Shown here: piece after piece, positions 25,919 to 34,848 of the stretch
Layout: each line of letters begins with the position of its first letter
Numbering within the stretch: position 1 is the first letter of the stretch
Assembly (NCBI RefSeq): GCF_042675965.1
Contig: NZ_JBHTKJ010000073.1
Location: forward strand, 62,001-126,000
Length of the DNA: 64,000 bases
Source of the DNA: Virgibacillus_R byunsanensis
GTDB lineage: Bacteria; Bacillota; Bacilli; Bacillales; Amphibacillaceae
Reading direction: 5' to 3'
The notes under the pieces: model-generated
Seen by the model: the letters and a program-made list of their open reading frames with translations, nothing else
Told to the model about the DNA's origin: nothing
Databases searched by the model: none
Program-made: the position numbers and the translations under genes

Positions 25919-27061
25919 TTAATTTGAAGCTTTTTCTGATAAAGGAACATGAATTAGTCGATCATCTTCTTCATTTGGGTCTCCACGATTATCATGATTA
26001 TTAGTAATCGTAAATAACGCATCACCCTCGATTAAAACATCTCGTAACCTTCCGACATTGCCGAAAAATTCACCAACTATTTCACTTTCAATATCATACG
26101 TGAAAATTTTTGAACCAGCTAAGGATGCAACATAAAGTTCACCATCACTGTATGCCATTCCTGAAGGTGCCCATGTTTCTTCACCTGAATGATGGATTGG
26201 ATTCTTCATGTTATCTGCTTCCTCGTCTCCTTGAATTACAGGCCATCCATAGTTTTGTCCCGCTTCGATTAGATTAAGTTCATCATGACCAGATTCCCCA
26301 TGCTCTGAACTATAGAGATTTCCTTCATCATCCCAGGCAAATCCTTGTGGGTTCCGATGACCGTACGAAAAAACATAAGAATTTTCAAATGGATTATCTT
26401 CGGCAACGTCACCATTTTGATCCATTCTTAATATTTTACCAGCTAAACTATCTAATTCCTGTGCTAGGTCTGGTTGGCTAGTGTCACCTGTTGTAGCATA
26501 TAACATTCCATCGGGACCAACTTGAAGTCTTCCACCATTATTAATTTCTCCACCAGGAATGTTCTCAAGAAGGACATCCTCTTCTTGCCAGGTAGAATCA
26601 TTAAGGGTTAACGAAACAATTCGATTCAGGGTTTTGCCATCTTTTTGATACGTATGGTAAGCAAACGCCTTATTTGTTGTTTCAAAATGTGGAGCTAGCG
26701 TAAACCCAAGAAATCCACCCTCTCCTTCATGTAGAATTTCTTCTGAAACATCTACATCCTGAACCTCAACCAAACCGAAGTCTCCATCGATTTCGATGAC
26801 CATTCCATCACGTTGACTCATGTAAAACGTACTTCCATTTTTGTTAATAGTCCAGGGGATAAATAAATTGTTCGCATTTATGCTTCCATCATCAGCTCTT
26901 ACTACCTCAACAATATCTCCTACTACTTCCGTTGCCTCTTGTTGATACGCATCTTGGTCTTCCTCATCCAATTCACCGTTGTCATCACCTGTATTAACTA
27001 AAAATACAAGTCCTACTAGTACAATTATTCCTAGTAAACTAAAATAAATAGATCTTTTCAA
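25919..27061 (-). CDS. PQQ-dependent sugar dehydrogenase (soluble aldose-dehydrogenase type)
   Basis: A 380-residue six-bladed propeller of the GSDH superfamily, tethered by an N-terminal hydrophobic segment (about 5-22) and followed by an acidic linker. Seen: GGFLGFTLAPHF, the INNGGRLQVGPDGMLYATTG block, SLAGKILRMDQNGD, YGHRNPQGFAWDD with the catalytic-type His region, SSEHGESGHDELNLI and NYGWP, all hallmarks of bacterial aldose sugar dehydrogenases (YliI-like). It converts sugars to lactones with PQQ. Convergent with the other PQQ enzyme, so the two probably share cofactor supply. Confidence 0.88.
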   Translation of the reverse strand: MKRSIYFSLLGIIVLVGLVFLVNTGDDNGELDEEDQDAYQQEATEVVGDIVEVVRADDGSINANNLFIPWTINKNGSTFYMSQRDGMVIEIDGDFGLVEVQDVDVSEEILHEGEGGFLGFTLAPHFETTNKAFAYHTYQKDGKTLNRIVSLTLNDSTWQEEDVLLENIPGGEINNGGRLQVGPDGMLYATTGDTSQPDLAQELDSLAGKILRMDQNGDVAEDNPFENSYVFSYGHRNPQGFAWDDEGNLYSSEHGESGHDELNLIEAGQNYGWPVIQGDEEADNMKNPIHHSGEETWAPSGMAYSDGELYVASLAGSKIFTYDIESEIVGEFFGNVGRLRDVLIEGDALFTITNNHDNRGDPNEEDDRLIHVPLSEKASN

Positions 27062-27171
27062 ATTACCACCTCGAAATATTTTGAATTTTCTTCATTAGTG
27101 TGGCCAATTAACTTCCTATTTAAACCATTCTCACTTATAAAAATTTATCGTTACCTATTAAATCTGTCGTC

Positions 27172-27210
27172 AAAAAAGCATGTCAACCTTTATATGGCGA
27201 CATGCTTTTA
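27172..27210 (-). terminator. Terminator of the BCCT gene
   Basis: AAAAGCATGTC pairs with GACATGCTTTT, about 12 bases after the stop, followed leftward by TTTTTTG. Confidence 0.85.
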
Positions 27211-27221
27211 ATAAATTGTAT

Positions 27222-28796
27222 TTATTTACTTTCCTGCTTTTTACTTTTCCTCACATTATTGATCCATGCCTGGTCCTCATCCATCATTTTCTTAGCCGCG
27301 TAAATGGTTAGGAACTGGATGACAATAATTGGTATCCCCATAAGACCAGAGAGGACTTCCAGTGGAGCTAGTCCACCAATTCTCATTAAGATCAACGCAA
27401 TCACGGTGATTATTCCTGCAACAATAATACGTAACAATTTGGAAGGTTCTGCTTTACTCATATTTTCTGTACCCGTATTAGATGCAATTGTATACGTTGT
27501 CGAATCTAGTGTTGTCGTCAAGAAAATCAATGCGACTACAACAAAGACGGAAATAGCAATCGTTGATAATGGCAGAGATGCTAATATTGCCGGTATGGCT
27601 GCCATTGAATCCTCTTGAACAATATCCATTACAGGAACATCACCTGTAAGAAATCTGTGGACTCCAAGACCTCCAAGGACACCAGTTGCTACCCAGGAAA
27701 TAAGCGTTGGAGCTAACAGGTAAGTTAATATCATTTCTTTTATTGTCCTGCCACGGGATATCTTGGCAGCAAATACACTGTGCAGCATTGCCCATGTAGC
27801 ACTGTAAGCAAACCAAAATACCGTATAGCTTTTAATATGATTGGTTCCCCCTATATCTAAAGAGTTTGTATAAAGGGACATATCCACATAATTCGATAAT
27901 AAAAATCCAATAGTATCTGTAAAGTAATTAAGAATAAATATACCAGGACCTGCTATCAGAACAAATATGGCAAACGCTCCGGCAATATACATATTCAGGG
28001 TACTTAATTTCTTTATCCCTCGTTCTATGCCTAAATAAGCACTAATGGAAAATAAAAATACCCAGACAATGGTTACAATCAACGTCAATCCGAATGTAAT
28101 CTCGATATTAAATAGTTCAGATAAGTTATAGGTAACAATTGGCGCCCCTAACCCTAAGGTTACAGCAGCACCGGTAAGTATACTTACTAGAAAAGTCACA
28201 TCTAGTATTTTCCCGCCTAAGCCATCTGTAAAATCATCTCCAAAAATAGTACGACAAGCTTCTGATATCCGCATAAAAGGTCTTTTTCGAACGTGTAGAA
28301 TATACCCCATTGCAGGTGCAGCCATTACAAAGATAGCAAACACTTGGAAGCTCCACAAAAACATACTGTAGGAATTCCCCCACAACAAGGCTTCTGTTGA
28401 TTGAGCTTCGACACCAAAAGGAGGGTCTGCTGCGACCGAGGTCCATTGAATCATCCCAGTTCGCATAATCGTAGAACCTAGCCCCATGGCAATTAAAATC
28501 GATGAATATTCAAACAAAGTAAACCTTGGCTTCTCTGTTGGATCACCTAATACGACATTTCCATACTTGGAAAATGACAGAAATAAACCAGCGGCAACCA
28601 GTATGATTGCATACCATATATACCCCCAGGAAAACACTTCCACAATCGTATCAAAAATACTATTCAACAGTTCAAGGGATCTAGCCTCATACATCGAAAA
28701 TAGTGTACTGATTACGATAATAATAAGTAGCGATGGGGCAAATATTCTGTAATCTATTAATTTCTTGTTGCTCGACCCTTTACCCTTCCTATCCAT
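27222..28796 (-). CDS. BCCT-family secondary transporter with an altered substrate motif
   Basis: A protein of about 524 residues with about twelve predicted membrane helices, in the betaine/choline/carnitine transporter family. ISRGRTIKEMILTYLLAPTL and ARISRGRT-like cytoplasmic loop are clear family marks. In known betaine carriers the region just before reads DWTxFYWAWWxSW; here it is YTVFWFAYSATW, so most cage tryptophans are replaced and a different substrate is possible. The frame opens at 28829, but GGAGG is seven bases from the ATG at 28796, which is the better start. It stands alone. Confidence 0.88.
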   Translation of the reverse strand: MDRKGKGSSNKKLIDYRIFAPSLLIIIVISTLFSMYEARSLELLNSIFDTIVEVFSWGYIWYAIILVAAGLFLSFSKYGNVVLGDPTEKPRFTLFEYSSILIAMGLGSTIMRTGMIQWTSVAADPPFGVEAQSTEALLWGNSYSMFLWSFQVFAIFVMAAPAMGYILHVRKRPFMRISEACRTIFGDDFTDGLGGKILDVTFLVSILTGAAVTLGLGAPIVTYNLSELFNIEITFGLTLIVTIVWVFLFSISAYLGIERGIKKLSTLNMYIAGAFAIFVLIAGPGIFILNYFTDTIGFLLSNYVDMSLYTNSLDIGGTNHIKSYTVFWFAYSATWAMLHSVFAAKISRGRTIKEMILTYLLAPTLISWVATGVLGGLGVHRFLTGDVPVMDIVQEDSMAAIPAILASLPLSTIAISVFVVVALIFLTTTLDSTTYTIASNTGTENMSKAEPSKLLRIIVAGIITVIALILMRIGGLAPLEVLSGLMGIPIIVIQFLTIYAAKKMMDEDQAWINNVRKSKKQESK

Positions 28797-29028
28797 TAAG
28801 GAACCTCCAATTACATTTAATTTCTGCAATTAACAGCACAATTATTTATTACCACGTAATTATAGTTATAAACTTAAGCTAAACATGGAAAATTATACAA
28901 ACAAAAGCGAAAGTGCCTTTTCTCCGTCCGATGTTATCAAAGAATTATTCCTTATCCTGTGGCGTCATCGGCACTAGTAGGTTCTCAAAAAAAGGCTGTT
29001 TTCGCTAACGGGGTCTTTTTCCTATCAC
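28797..29028. other. Intergenic region, no gene seen
   Basis: About 230 bases upstream of the BCCT gene and before the first repeat. It presumably carries the BCCT promoter. The 900 bases from here to 29731 contain only repeats and terminators. Confidence 0.5.
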
Positions 29029-29092
29029 AAACATTAAAAATGTAACGTAAAATGCCCATCAAGTTGTATGCAAATTTGATGAGCATTTTTTG
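29029..29092 (+). repeat. Orphan terminator module duplicated from (or to) 51.95 kb
   Basis: Bases 29029-29052 are identical to the reverse complement of 51987-52010 (24 of 24), and the following GCCCATCAA stem arm is shared too. It forms a hairpin (AATGCCCATCAA with TTGATGAGCATT) followed by TTTTTTG. At 51.95 kb the same module terminates the DUF7916-like gene; here no gene precedes it. Confidence 0.75.
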
Positions 29093-29285
29093 TTGGTATA
29101 ATAGAAATTTACTGTTTAAAATCCATTATAATTGTCGTGTGATTTGTACCCTCGATTTGTTTGGTAACAGTCTACATTTTGACCTACAAATCCGGATGCA
29201 AATTAGCATACATAAATTTACCAATAAATTGGGAATCGTTTCGTTTCCCTTGATTCTACAAGGTATTCTGAATATTTATGGATGG

Positions 29286-29545
29286 CACAAGAAGAGCAAT
29301 CGCTTCTTGTGAAAAGAGGTAGATAATGGACGGAGAAATTTTAAGCGGACCCCAGTGCCCTTATTTGTATCCAAAACAATGATTTTTAAGGTCGAGCGGA
29401 CTCAGGGGATCTTATTGCATGAAAAAACAGTCTATTACTCCTAGAACTGTTACAAATAAGGTCCGCTGAGTCCGACAACAGCGATGAATATACATAATGA
29501 AAGAAAATAAGGTCCAATGAGTCCACAGAAAAGATAGGCTGTCTC
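29286..29545 (-). repeat. Modular palindromic repeat, copy 2 (inverted)
   Basis: The minus strand of this segment aligns with 20994-21291 and 50821-51121 from the GACAGCCTATCTTTT block to the CACAAGAAGCGA block. The four ~23-nt modules keep their order and orientation. It lacks the first ~40 bases of the other copies. Confidence 0.85.
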
Positions 29546-29614
29546 ACCAAGGGGACCTTTTTTATTCTGTAGTATTTTTCCGCAGCGGTAGCAGAGTACT
29601 GATCGTGTTTTTAA

Positions 29615-29667
29615 GTTACGTCGCATTATATAACTATTCTCTCAAAAGCATCAATCTTTACGAAAAC
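29615..29667 (+). repeat. Solo copy of the ~55 bp end-repeat
   Basis: GTTACGTCGCATTATATA and AAAAGCATCAATCTTTACGA are shared with both ends of the block at 31641-32173. Here only one copy occurs, in the orientation of the right end. Confidence 0.7.
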
Positions 29668-29682
29668 AGCCAACAAAAAAGC

Positions 29683-29722
29683 AATCCCCCCCATTATCAA
29701 TGAATAGAGATTACTTTTTTTA
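29683..29722 (-). terminator. Terminator of the LysM-propeller gene
   Basis: Read leftward, AAGTAATCTC and GGGATTGCTT form an imperfect stem followed by TTTTTTG, just after the stop at 29732. Confidence 0.65.
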
Positions 29723-29731
29723 TCTAAAATT

Positions 29732-31552
29732 TTACAACAAAAACGTCAGGGTTGCGCTGATTTCATCCAGATGATCCTGATCTGCCCAAAGAATAAAGTA
29801 TTGATAAGTTGTATCTCCGATTTGAATTGGCATTGGGTATCGGACGATTAGAGCGGATTGACTTCTCATTTCTTGTGGCTGATCCTCTGACGGGAAAATA
29901 AAGCATGCTTCTTGATTTTGTATTTGTGTTTTAGTTATGCGAGGTTCAGAACCGTATGGTAATAGTGGGTGTTGTGCCTCGTTTTGGCAGACGGTATGAA
30001 GCGTTTCTTCTGAGGAAATGGCTGAGATTTGGAAGAAACCATCTGGTCCTTCATATCTTTCATCTGTTACTTGTCGCCAGTGTGCTGGATATTGAAATTG
30101 AACATGGTACGTATGATTGGTATAGGTGGTTCGTTTCAGAGAAATCGGTGTTGGAGACCACTGTAAAGACGTAATAGAAACACCTTCTATTAATTGTATT
30201 GGAACAGAATGTAACACATCAAATAACCACATCTCACTAGCTTTCCCTTGTTGATCACAACCTGAAAGATAAGCAATTTTTCGGCTATCGGTTGACCATG
30301 TAACAGGAGTACTAAAGCAATCGGAAATTGCTCTGGTTCGATCGTTATCCCCTTGTCTACCTGTTGTTCTAACCAATGAAAAATAGCCAACATCTTCAAA
30401 AGCAGTAGCGCTATATGCAATTGTCAATGAATCGGGCGACCATACTGGGAAGTAATTTTTCGCAAGTGGTCCACCTCTTACTTCAGATACGTTTCCAGTT
30501 GCAAGCTCTATAGTGAAAATAATTGAGATGCTGACCCCTGGAGTAGTATACAATACGTAAGATCCATCAGGAGAAAGACGAACGGTATTAAACGCTCCAC
30601 CAGTATTTTGGGTGATTTGCCGAATACTCGTTCCATCTGTTCGAATGTTGAAAAGTTGGCTGGCACCAGATTCATCGTGAGCTTGAAAAAGCAGTTCCGT
30701 CCCGCTTGGAAACCATTGAACGTCTGTTGCGCCTGGCTCATTTATTCTTTGAGCCTGGTGAGTCATGATATCGTACAAGATAATATCATCCTGTTTCTTA
30801 TAAGCTATTTTCAGACCATCGGGCGACCAACTTATATATACACCTAAACCATCCTCAAACTGATCAATACGAGCTGTTTCACCTTCAGCTAACGAAACAA
30901 TGTACAAGATTCCATCATTCCCAACAAAAGCAATTCTACTACTGTCTGGTGACCAAAATGGAATGGAAATGGACTCTCCTAAACCAGTTGTAATTTGACT
31001 ATTCCCACCTGTACTAGGGTCATATACCCATATATCATAGCTTCCTCCACGGTTTGATGTATAGGCTATCAATCCCAAATCCCCGCTCGGTGCGTAAGGT
31101 ATAATCAACTTGTTCCCTGGAAAAATAGTATTAGATGGAAGCTGGTTTACCTCCCGAATCAACTCAGGATTGCTGCTCCCACTCGTTACTACATTAAACC
31201 GGGTTGCAATTTGATACAATGTATCCCCGGGTTGGACCACATAATAAGGGACACCAGGAGGAACTTTCAACAATTGACCGGCTTGCAAAATATAAGGAGG
31301 CACAAGCTGGTTTGCTTCAAAAATAACGGACATTGGTACTCCAAAAGATTGAGCAATCCTAAAAACTGTATCCCCTGGTCTGACCCGAATAACATCAACA
31401 CCAGGAGGAATAGAAAGCTGTTGGCCGACATAAATCGTGTATGGTGGACTTAAATTGTTAGCATCAATAACAGATTCAACTGGCAATTCCCATCGTCTTG
31501 CGATTTGGTACACCGTATCCCCCGGACGGACTACATAAAACGTTTGCATCAT
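29732..31552 (-). CDS. Three LysM domains fused to a TolB-like beta-propeller
   Basis: A 606-residue protein. Three LysM peptidoglycan- or chitin-binding modules cover about 4-48, 54-98 and 104-152 (YVVRPGDTVYQIARRW; RVRPGDTVFRIAQSF; YVVQPGDTLYQIATRF). They are followed by PD40/TolB propeller blades (for example IAYTSNRGGSYDIWVYDPST, then WSPDSSRIAFVGNDG and LSPDGSYVLYTTPG) to about 460, and an unassigned C-terminal domain of about 140 residues beginning near TYHVQFQYPAHWRQV. There is no signal peptide, which fits LysM proteins loaded onto spores from the mother cell. GGAGGGG precedes two adjacent ATGs. Confidence 0.85.
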   Translation of the reverse strand: MMQTFYVVRPGDTVYQIARRWELPVESVIDANNLSPPYTIYVGQQLSIPPGVDVIRVRPGDTVFRIAQSFGVPMSVIFEANQLVPPYILQAGQLLKVPPGVPYYVVQPGDTLYQIATRFNVVTSGSSNPELIREVNQLPSNTIFPGNKLIIPYAPSGDLGLIAYTSNRGGSYDIWVYDPSTGGNSQITTGLGESISIPFWSPDSSRIAFVGNDGILYIVSLAEGETARIDQFEDGLGVYISWSPDGLKIAYKKQDDIILYDIMTHQAQRINEPGATDVQWFPSGTELLFQAHDESGASQLFNIRTDGTSIRQITQNTGGAFNTVRLSPDGSYVLYTTPGVSISIIFTIELATGNVSEVRGGPLAKNYFPVWSPDSLTIAYSATAFEDVGYFSLVRTTGRQGDNDRTRAISDCFSTPVTWSTDSRKIAYLSGCDQQGKASEMWLFDVLHSVPIQLIEGVSITSLQWSPTPISLKRTTYTNHTYHVQFQYPAHWRQVTDERYEGPDGFFQISAISSEETLHTVCQNEAQHPLLPYGSEPRITKTQIQNQEACFIFPSEDQPQEMRSQSALIVRYPMPIQIGDTTYQYFILWADQDHLDEISATLTFLL

Positions 31553-31640
31553 TACCCCTCCAAAAACAAATTATCCATGCATTACTTACAACCTATCGTT
31601 ACACCATGTAAAAAATGCCTGTCTGTTTTTAATAAAGGCT

Positions 31641-32173
31641 TTTTCGTAAAGTTTGTTGCTTTTATAGATAATAGATATATAATGCATCGTAACGCTTGGT
31701 TGATTTCTATAAGTTGTGCTATTGCCGCCGTCCCGCTCCGGATGCTTTCCGCGGGCACGGTCTCAGCCAGGGTACTACTTGAATCATCTTCTTCGTTCCC
31801 TTGCGCTGAGTAAGCATACTTCGAAGCGTTACTAGAAGACGCAGGCGCATCTAAGCGGGGTCTTCGAACACGTGCTGTTCCCGCAGGAGTCACCTCGCTA
31901 CGCTGCTATTAATTATCAGATAGCACTATATTAGCAGCCGGAATACACGAAGACTCCTTGAAAATACAGACCAATTTTCTGCGTGCGATGTAATGCTGCC
32001 GGAGCTTTCCTTGTCCTGCGGAAGGAAAGGCATAGGTGAGATTCTAAAAATGCGTCAGCATGAAGAAGCTCACCAGCCGCCCTAAGGTGCGTGAAGTGTA
32101 TTTCCAGAGCGGTAAGTTACGTCGCATTATATATCAACTATGAAGATGAAAAAGCATCAATGCGTGCGAAAAC
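31641..32173. mobile_element. Candidate non-autonomous element: GC-rich block with inverted ends
   Basis: Bases 31641-31693 and 32116-32173 are imperfect inverted copies of one ~55 bp sequence (CGAAAA outermost, GTTACG innermost). Between them, 31720-31910 is unusually GC-rich and contains CTTTCCGCGGGCACGG and TTCCCGCAGGAGTCACC, a type of intergenic repeat I know from other Bacillaceae genomes. The inside has no transposase. A short open frame at 31582-31893 is compositional and not a gene. The remainder of the 660-base gap (31553-32215) holds nothing else. Confidence 0.55.
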
Positions 32174-32215
32174 ACCTTAATAAATATATTTTTTCAAGGA
32201 AAACCAACTTCTCTA

Positions 32216-32782
32216 TCAGAAATCGTATTCTGCTTCTTTAGCTTCACGAATGTTTGTAAACGTTTCTGTTAGAACCACTGTATCTTCAACTAATCGGTCA
32301 ATTCGGAATAACACATCATCATTTATAATTTCTTTTCGAGAGAAATCCTCTTCTTCAATAAATACGTACGTCTGAACAATTTCTGCTTTCATATATGTCA
32401 AAATAGGTTTTAATTGTTGCTCAGCAATTAAGTAATGCTTTGGCGAACCTGCTGTTACAAGCATACTGACAATTTTATCGCGAAATGCGTTCACTGGTAG
32501 CAAATCAAATATATTCTTTAATGTTGCTGGTATGGACGCTTGAAAAATCGGTGTTCCGATTATAATGGCATCCGCTTGCATGATCGTCTGTGCAACATAT
32601 TTGGTATCACCTTCATATTCCAAGTAATTTCGACCATCACTAAACTGAACATCGTACTCGGCTAAATCAATCAATATCGTTTCGGCATCTGGATATGTTT
32701 CACTGATTGCTTTAATGGTATAGTTCATAGCTGTTCGCGTTTTGGATCCGACTTTAGAACCGGATAGACCAACGATCTTCAT
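32216..32782 (-). CDS. NADPH-dependent FMN reductase
   Basis: A 188-residue flavodoxin-like reductase of the SsuE/NADPH-dependent FMN reductase family. The FMN loop KIVGLSGSKVGSKTR begins the protein; ADAIIIGTPIFQASIPATLK (about 91-110) and AGSPKHYLIAEQQLKPIL (about 130-147) are the flavin-contact motifs. It lies 11 bases after the luciferase-like monooxygenase gene, so it most probably supplies that enzyme with reduced FMN. GGGGGC precedes the ATG. Confidence 0.88.
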   Translation of the reverse strand: MKIVGLSGSKVGSKTRTAMNYTIKAISETYPDAETILIDLAEYDVQFSDGRNYLEYEGDTKYVAQTIMQADAIIIGTPIFQASIPATLKNIFDLLPVNAFRDKIVSMLVTAGSPKHYLIAEQQLKPILTYMKAEIVQTYVFIEEEDFSRKEIINDDVLFRIDRLVEDTVVLTETFTNIREAKEAEYDF

Positions 32783-32793
32783 ACATATGCCCC

Positions 32794-33852
32794 CTAGTCT
32801 TTAGCAGTATATTTTTTAATAGCTGGTAATATTTCTGCCCCAATCAGATCAATGTTTTTCTTTAGATGATTAAATGTGACCCCACCAAAATCCATTTGTG
32901 CAATATAGCGTTGATGGCCAAATAGCTCATGCTGGTAGAGAATTTTTTCTATGATTTGCTGTGGACTACCGATATTCATAACATCACGCGGATCGGCACC
33001 CTGTGCAAAGTGTTGTTTCGGGAACCCTTGCCCGTTTGTTAATTTCATCCCTTCGTTTATAAAAGGATATGTTTCACGTTGTGCCTGCTGAGTTGATTCA
33101 GCTGCATAGAAAAAACCAGCAGTTGAAATTGGTAGTTCCGATGAATCAAAGCCATTGCGTCTTGCTGCCTCACGATATGCATCAATAGAGCGTTTGAAAA
33201 TAGTAGCTGGTCCACCTAAATGAGCAAGGAACATAGGAACACCGGCACTACCTGCTTTAATGGCACTAGCAGGTGTTCCGCCAACTGCACGCCAAATTGG
33301 TAATGAGCCGTTTTGTGGACGTGGAAGAACCTTCGCATTATTTAATGGTGCACGGAATTGTCCACTCCAATTAACAATTTCCTCTTCATTAATTTTTAGT
33401 AATAAATCTAATTTTTCCTCGTACAATTCTTCATAATCGCGAAGACTATAGCCTAATAATTCAAAGTTCCCTACTCTTGATGCACGACCCGCAACTATCT
33501 CGGTACGTCCCTTTGAAATCAAATCAATCGTCGCAAAATCCTCATATACGCGGACCGGATCCAAGGTACTGATAATGGTAGAAGAACTGGACAATTTAAT
33601 TTTCTCCGTCGCTTGAGCAAGCGCTGCTAACACAACAGAGTGCGCTTGCGTCGTAAAGTACTCCTGATGGCTTTCCCCTACACTAAAAAAATCAATCCCT
33701 GCTTGCTCAGCAAGCTGCGCTAATTCAATAATTTCATGAATACGCTGCCCAGCAGAAATTCGTTCCCCCGTCATCGGGTTAGGTATATGATCACCCAACG
33801 TATATAAACCAAATTCCATTCCTCCACTTGGATCAATACGATATTTCTCCAT
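32794..33852 (-). CDS. Luciferase-like (LLM) flavin-dependent monooxygenase
   Basis: A 352-residue TIM-barrel oxidoreductase of the bacterial luciferase family. The start MEFGLYTLGDHIPNP, the SVGESHQEYF segment, IKLSSSSTIISTLDPVRVYE, the GRTEIVAGRASRVGNFELLG loop and LPIWRAVGGTPASAIKAG are typical. Group A members use FMNH2 from a partner reductase, here the next gene. Substrates range from alkanesulfonates to aromatic or heterocyclic compounds and cannot be fixed. The first gene of a two-gene operon. Confidence 0.9.
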   Translation of the reverse strand: MEKYRIDPSGGMEFGLYTLGDHIPNPMTGERISAGQRIHEIIELAQLAEQAGIDFFSVGESHQEYFTTQAHSVVLAALAQATEKIKLSSSSTIISTLDPVRVYEDFATIDLISKGRTEIVAGRASRVGNFELLGYSLRDYEELYEEKLDLLLKINEEEIVNWSGQFRAPLNNAKVLPRPQNGSLPIWRAVGGTPASAIKAGSAGVPMFLAHLGGPATIFKRSIDAYREAARRNGFDSSELPISTAGFFYAAESTQQAQRETYPFINEGMKLTNGQGFPKQHFAQGADPRDVMNIGSPQQIIEKILYQHELFGHQRYIAQMDFGGVTFNHLKKNIDLIGAEILPAIKKYTAKD

Positions 33853-33964
33853 CTATGTCTCAACCTCTCTGATTAATTGTTATGTATAAAGTTATATCGA
33901 TTGTTTCAATTAACTGCGTATTGCTATTATAAAATAGCTATGTATATAAAAGAAGAGAACTGCT

Positions 33965-34180
33965 TTTAGAAAACATGGCTTGCGCAGGTGGAAAGGCTTT
34001 ATACTTTCAAAAATTCTTAGAAAACTTGGCATTCGTTAAAGGGATTCTTGGTAAGCGTACTTAGCTTTCTTAGAAGCCCTTATACTTTGGAGTGCAAGCC
34101 TTTATTACGAATAACCTATTTGCACTTATGCAACTAAGAAAGTTCTTATACTTTCTCATCTGCCAAAAAGTAAAGACCTT
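33965..34180. repeat. Hairpin-rich intergenic repeat, family 2
   Basis: The 360-base gap between the monooxygenase and the nos lipoprotein contains TTAGAAAACTTGGCATTCG, AAGCCTTTATTACGAAT, TTGCACTTATGCA and CTTATACTTTCTCATCTGCC. Parts match 23341-23505, 41132-41222 and 61732-61812. Internal duplications make it longer than the other copies. No gene seen. Confidence 0.7.
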
Positions 34181-34215
34181 CTGTAATAAACAGAAAATCT
34201 TCTTCTAGGATTGAC

Positions 34216-34848
34216 TTACCCTTCCTCTTCATAGATTTCAATTGTGGCATCTACTACTTCTTGTTGGATTAATTCATCCAAATCTTCCTGTGCATCAAAT
34301 CGTAGCGCTTTTTCATCATAGTTTGGATGCTCTTTTTTAACATTTTCCATTAATTTTACAATTAGTTTTTCTGCTTCTACTATCTGTTCGTACCTCTCTT
34401 CTTCTCTGGACCAAAATTGTTCCTCGTCGATTCCTTTCATAACGCGGGCGTATCCATCATTGGATTCAACACCCTGTCGAACATCCTCCACTCTTTTTTG
34501 TTGTTCAGACTCATCTACTGTAATATTTTCATCACGGGCAATTTTATGAATCATATGATTTCGAATTATTTCCTGCAATGCTACGTTTGGAGAGCTTGCT
34601 TCTTCTTCGTTTTCATCTCCCTGTAGGACAGAAATTAATTCAAGACGTTTCATTTCATACTGTATATTTTTGCCTAATATTTCATGACCATCCACTTGTG
34701 CGACTATCCCTTCTACTTCAGGATTGATATTTTTTATCGTTACTGGAGGCTCATCTGATACGTCTGTTTCCTGCTCTTCTGCTTCCTCAGCCTGTGTGCA
34801 TCCAAATAATATAAATGATAATAGAATAAGTACCATCCATTTTTTCAC
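34216..34848 (-). CDS. SurA-N-like lipoprotein at the end of the nos operon
   Basis: A 210-residue lipoprotein (signal ending FILFGC) whose mature part resembles the helical N-terminal domain of SurA/PrsA foldases: VAQVDGHEILGKNIQYEMKR then ALQEIIRNHMIHKIARDENI. No parvulin isomerase domain follows. In many nos operons this place holds NosL, a copper lipoprotein, but I see no Cys/Met copper motif here. A foldase-like helper for exported NosZ or NosD is my inference. The GTG start overlaps the nosF stop (GTGA). Confidence 0.7.
   Translation of the reverse strand: MKKWMVLILLSFILFGCTQAEEAEEQETDVSDEPPVTIKNINPEVEGIVAQVDGHEILGKNIQYEMKRLELISVLQGDENEEEASSPNVALQEIIRNHMIHKIARDENITVDESEQQKRVEDVRQGVESNDGYARVMKGIDEEQFWSREEERYEQIVEAEKLIVKLMENVKKEHPNYDEKALRFDAQEDLDELIQQEVVDATIEIYEEEG

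Noticed and set aside
29052..29312. 86-codon rightward frame
   Set aside because: It begins inside a terminator hairpin and ends at a repeat; no ribosome site and no family pattern.
31582..31893. 103-residue open frame in the GC-rich block (MTPAGTARVRRPR...)
   Set aside because: It follows the base composition of an intergenic repeat, has no ribosome binding site, and similar frames appear in repeat copies of other Bacillaceae; not a gene.
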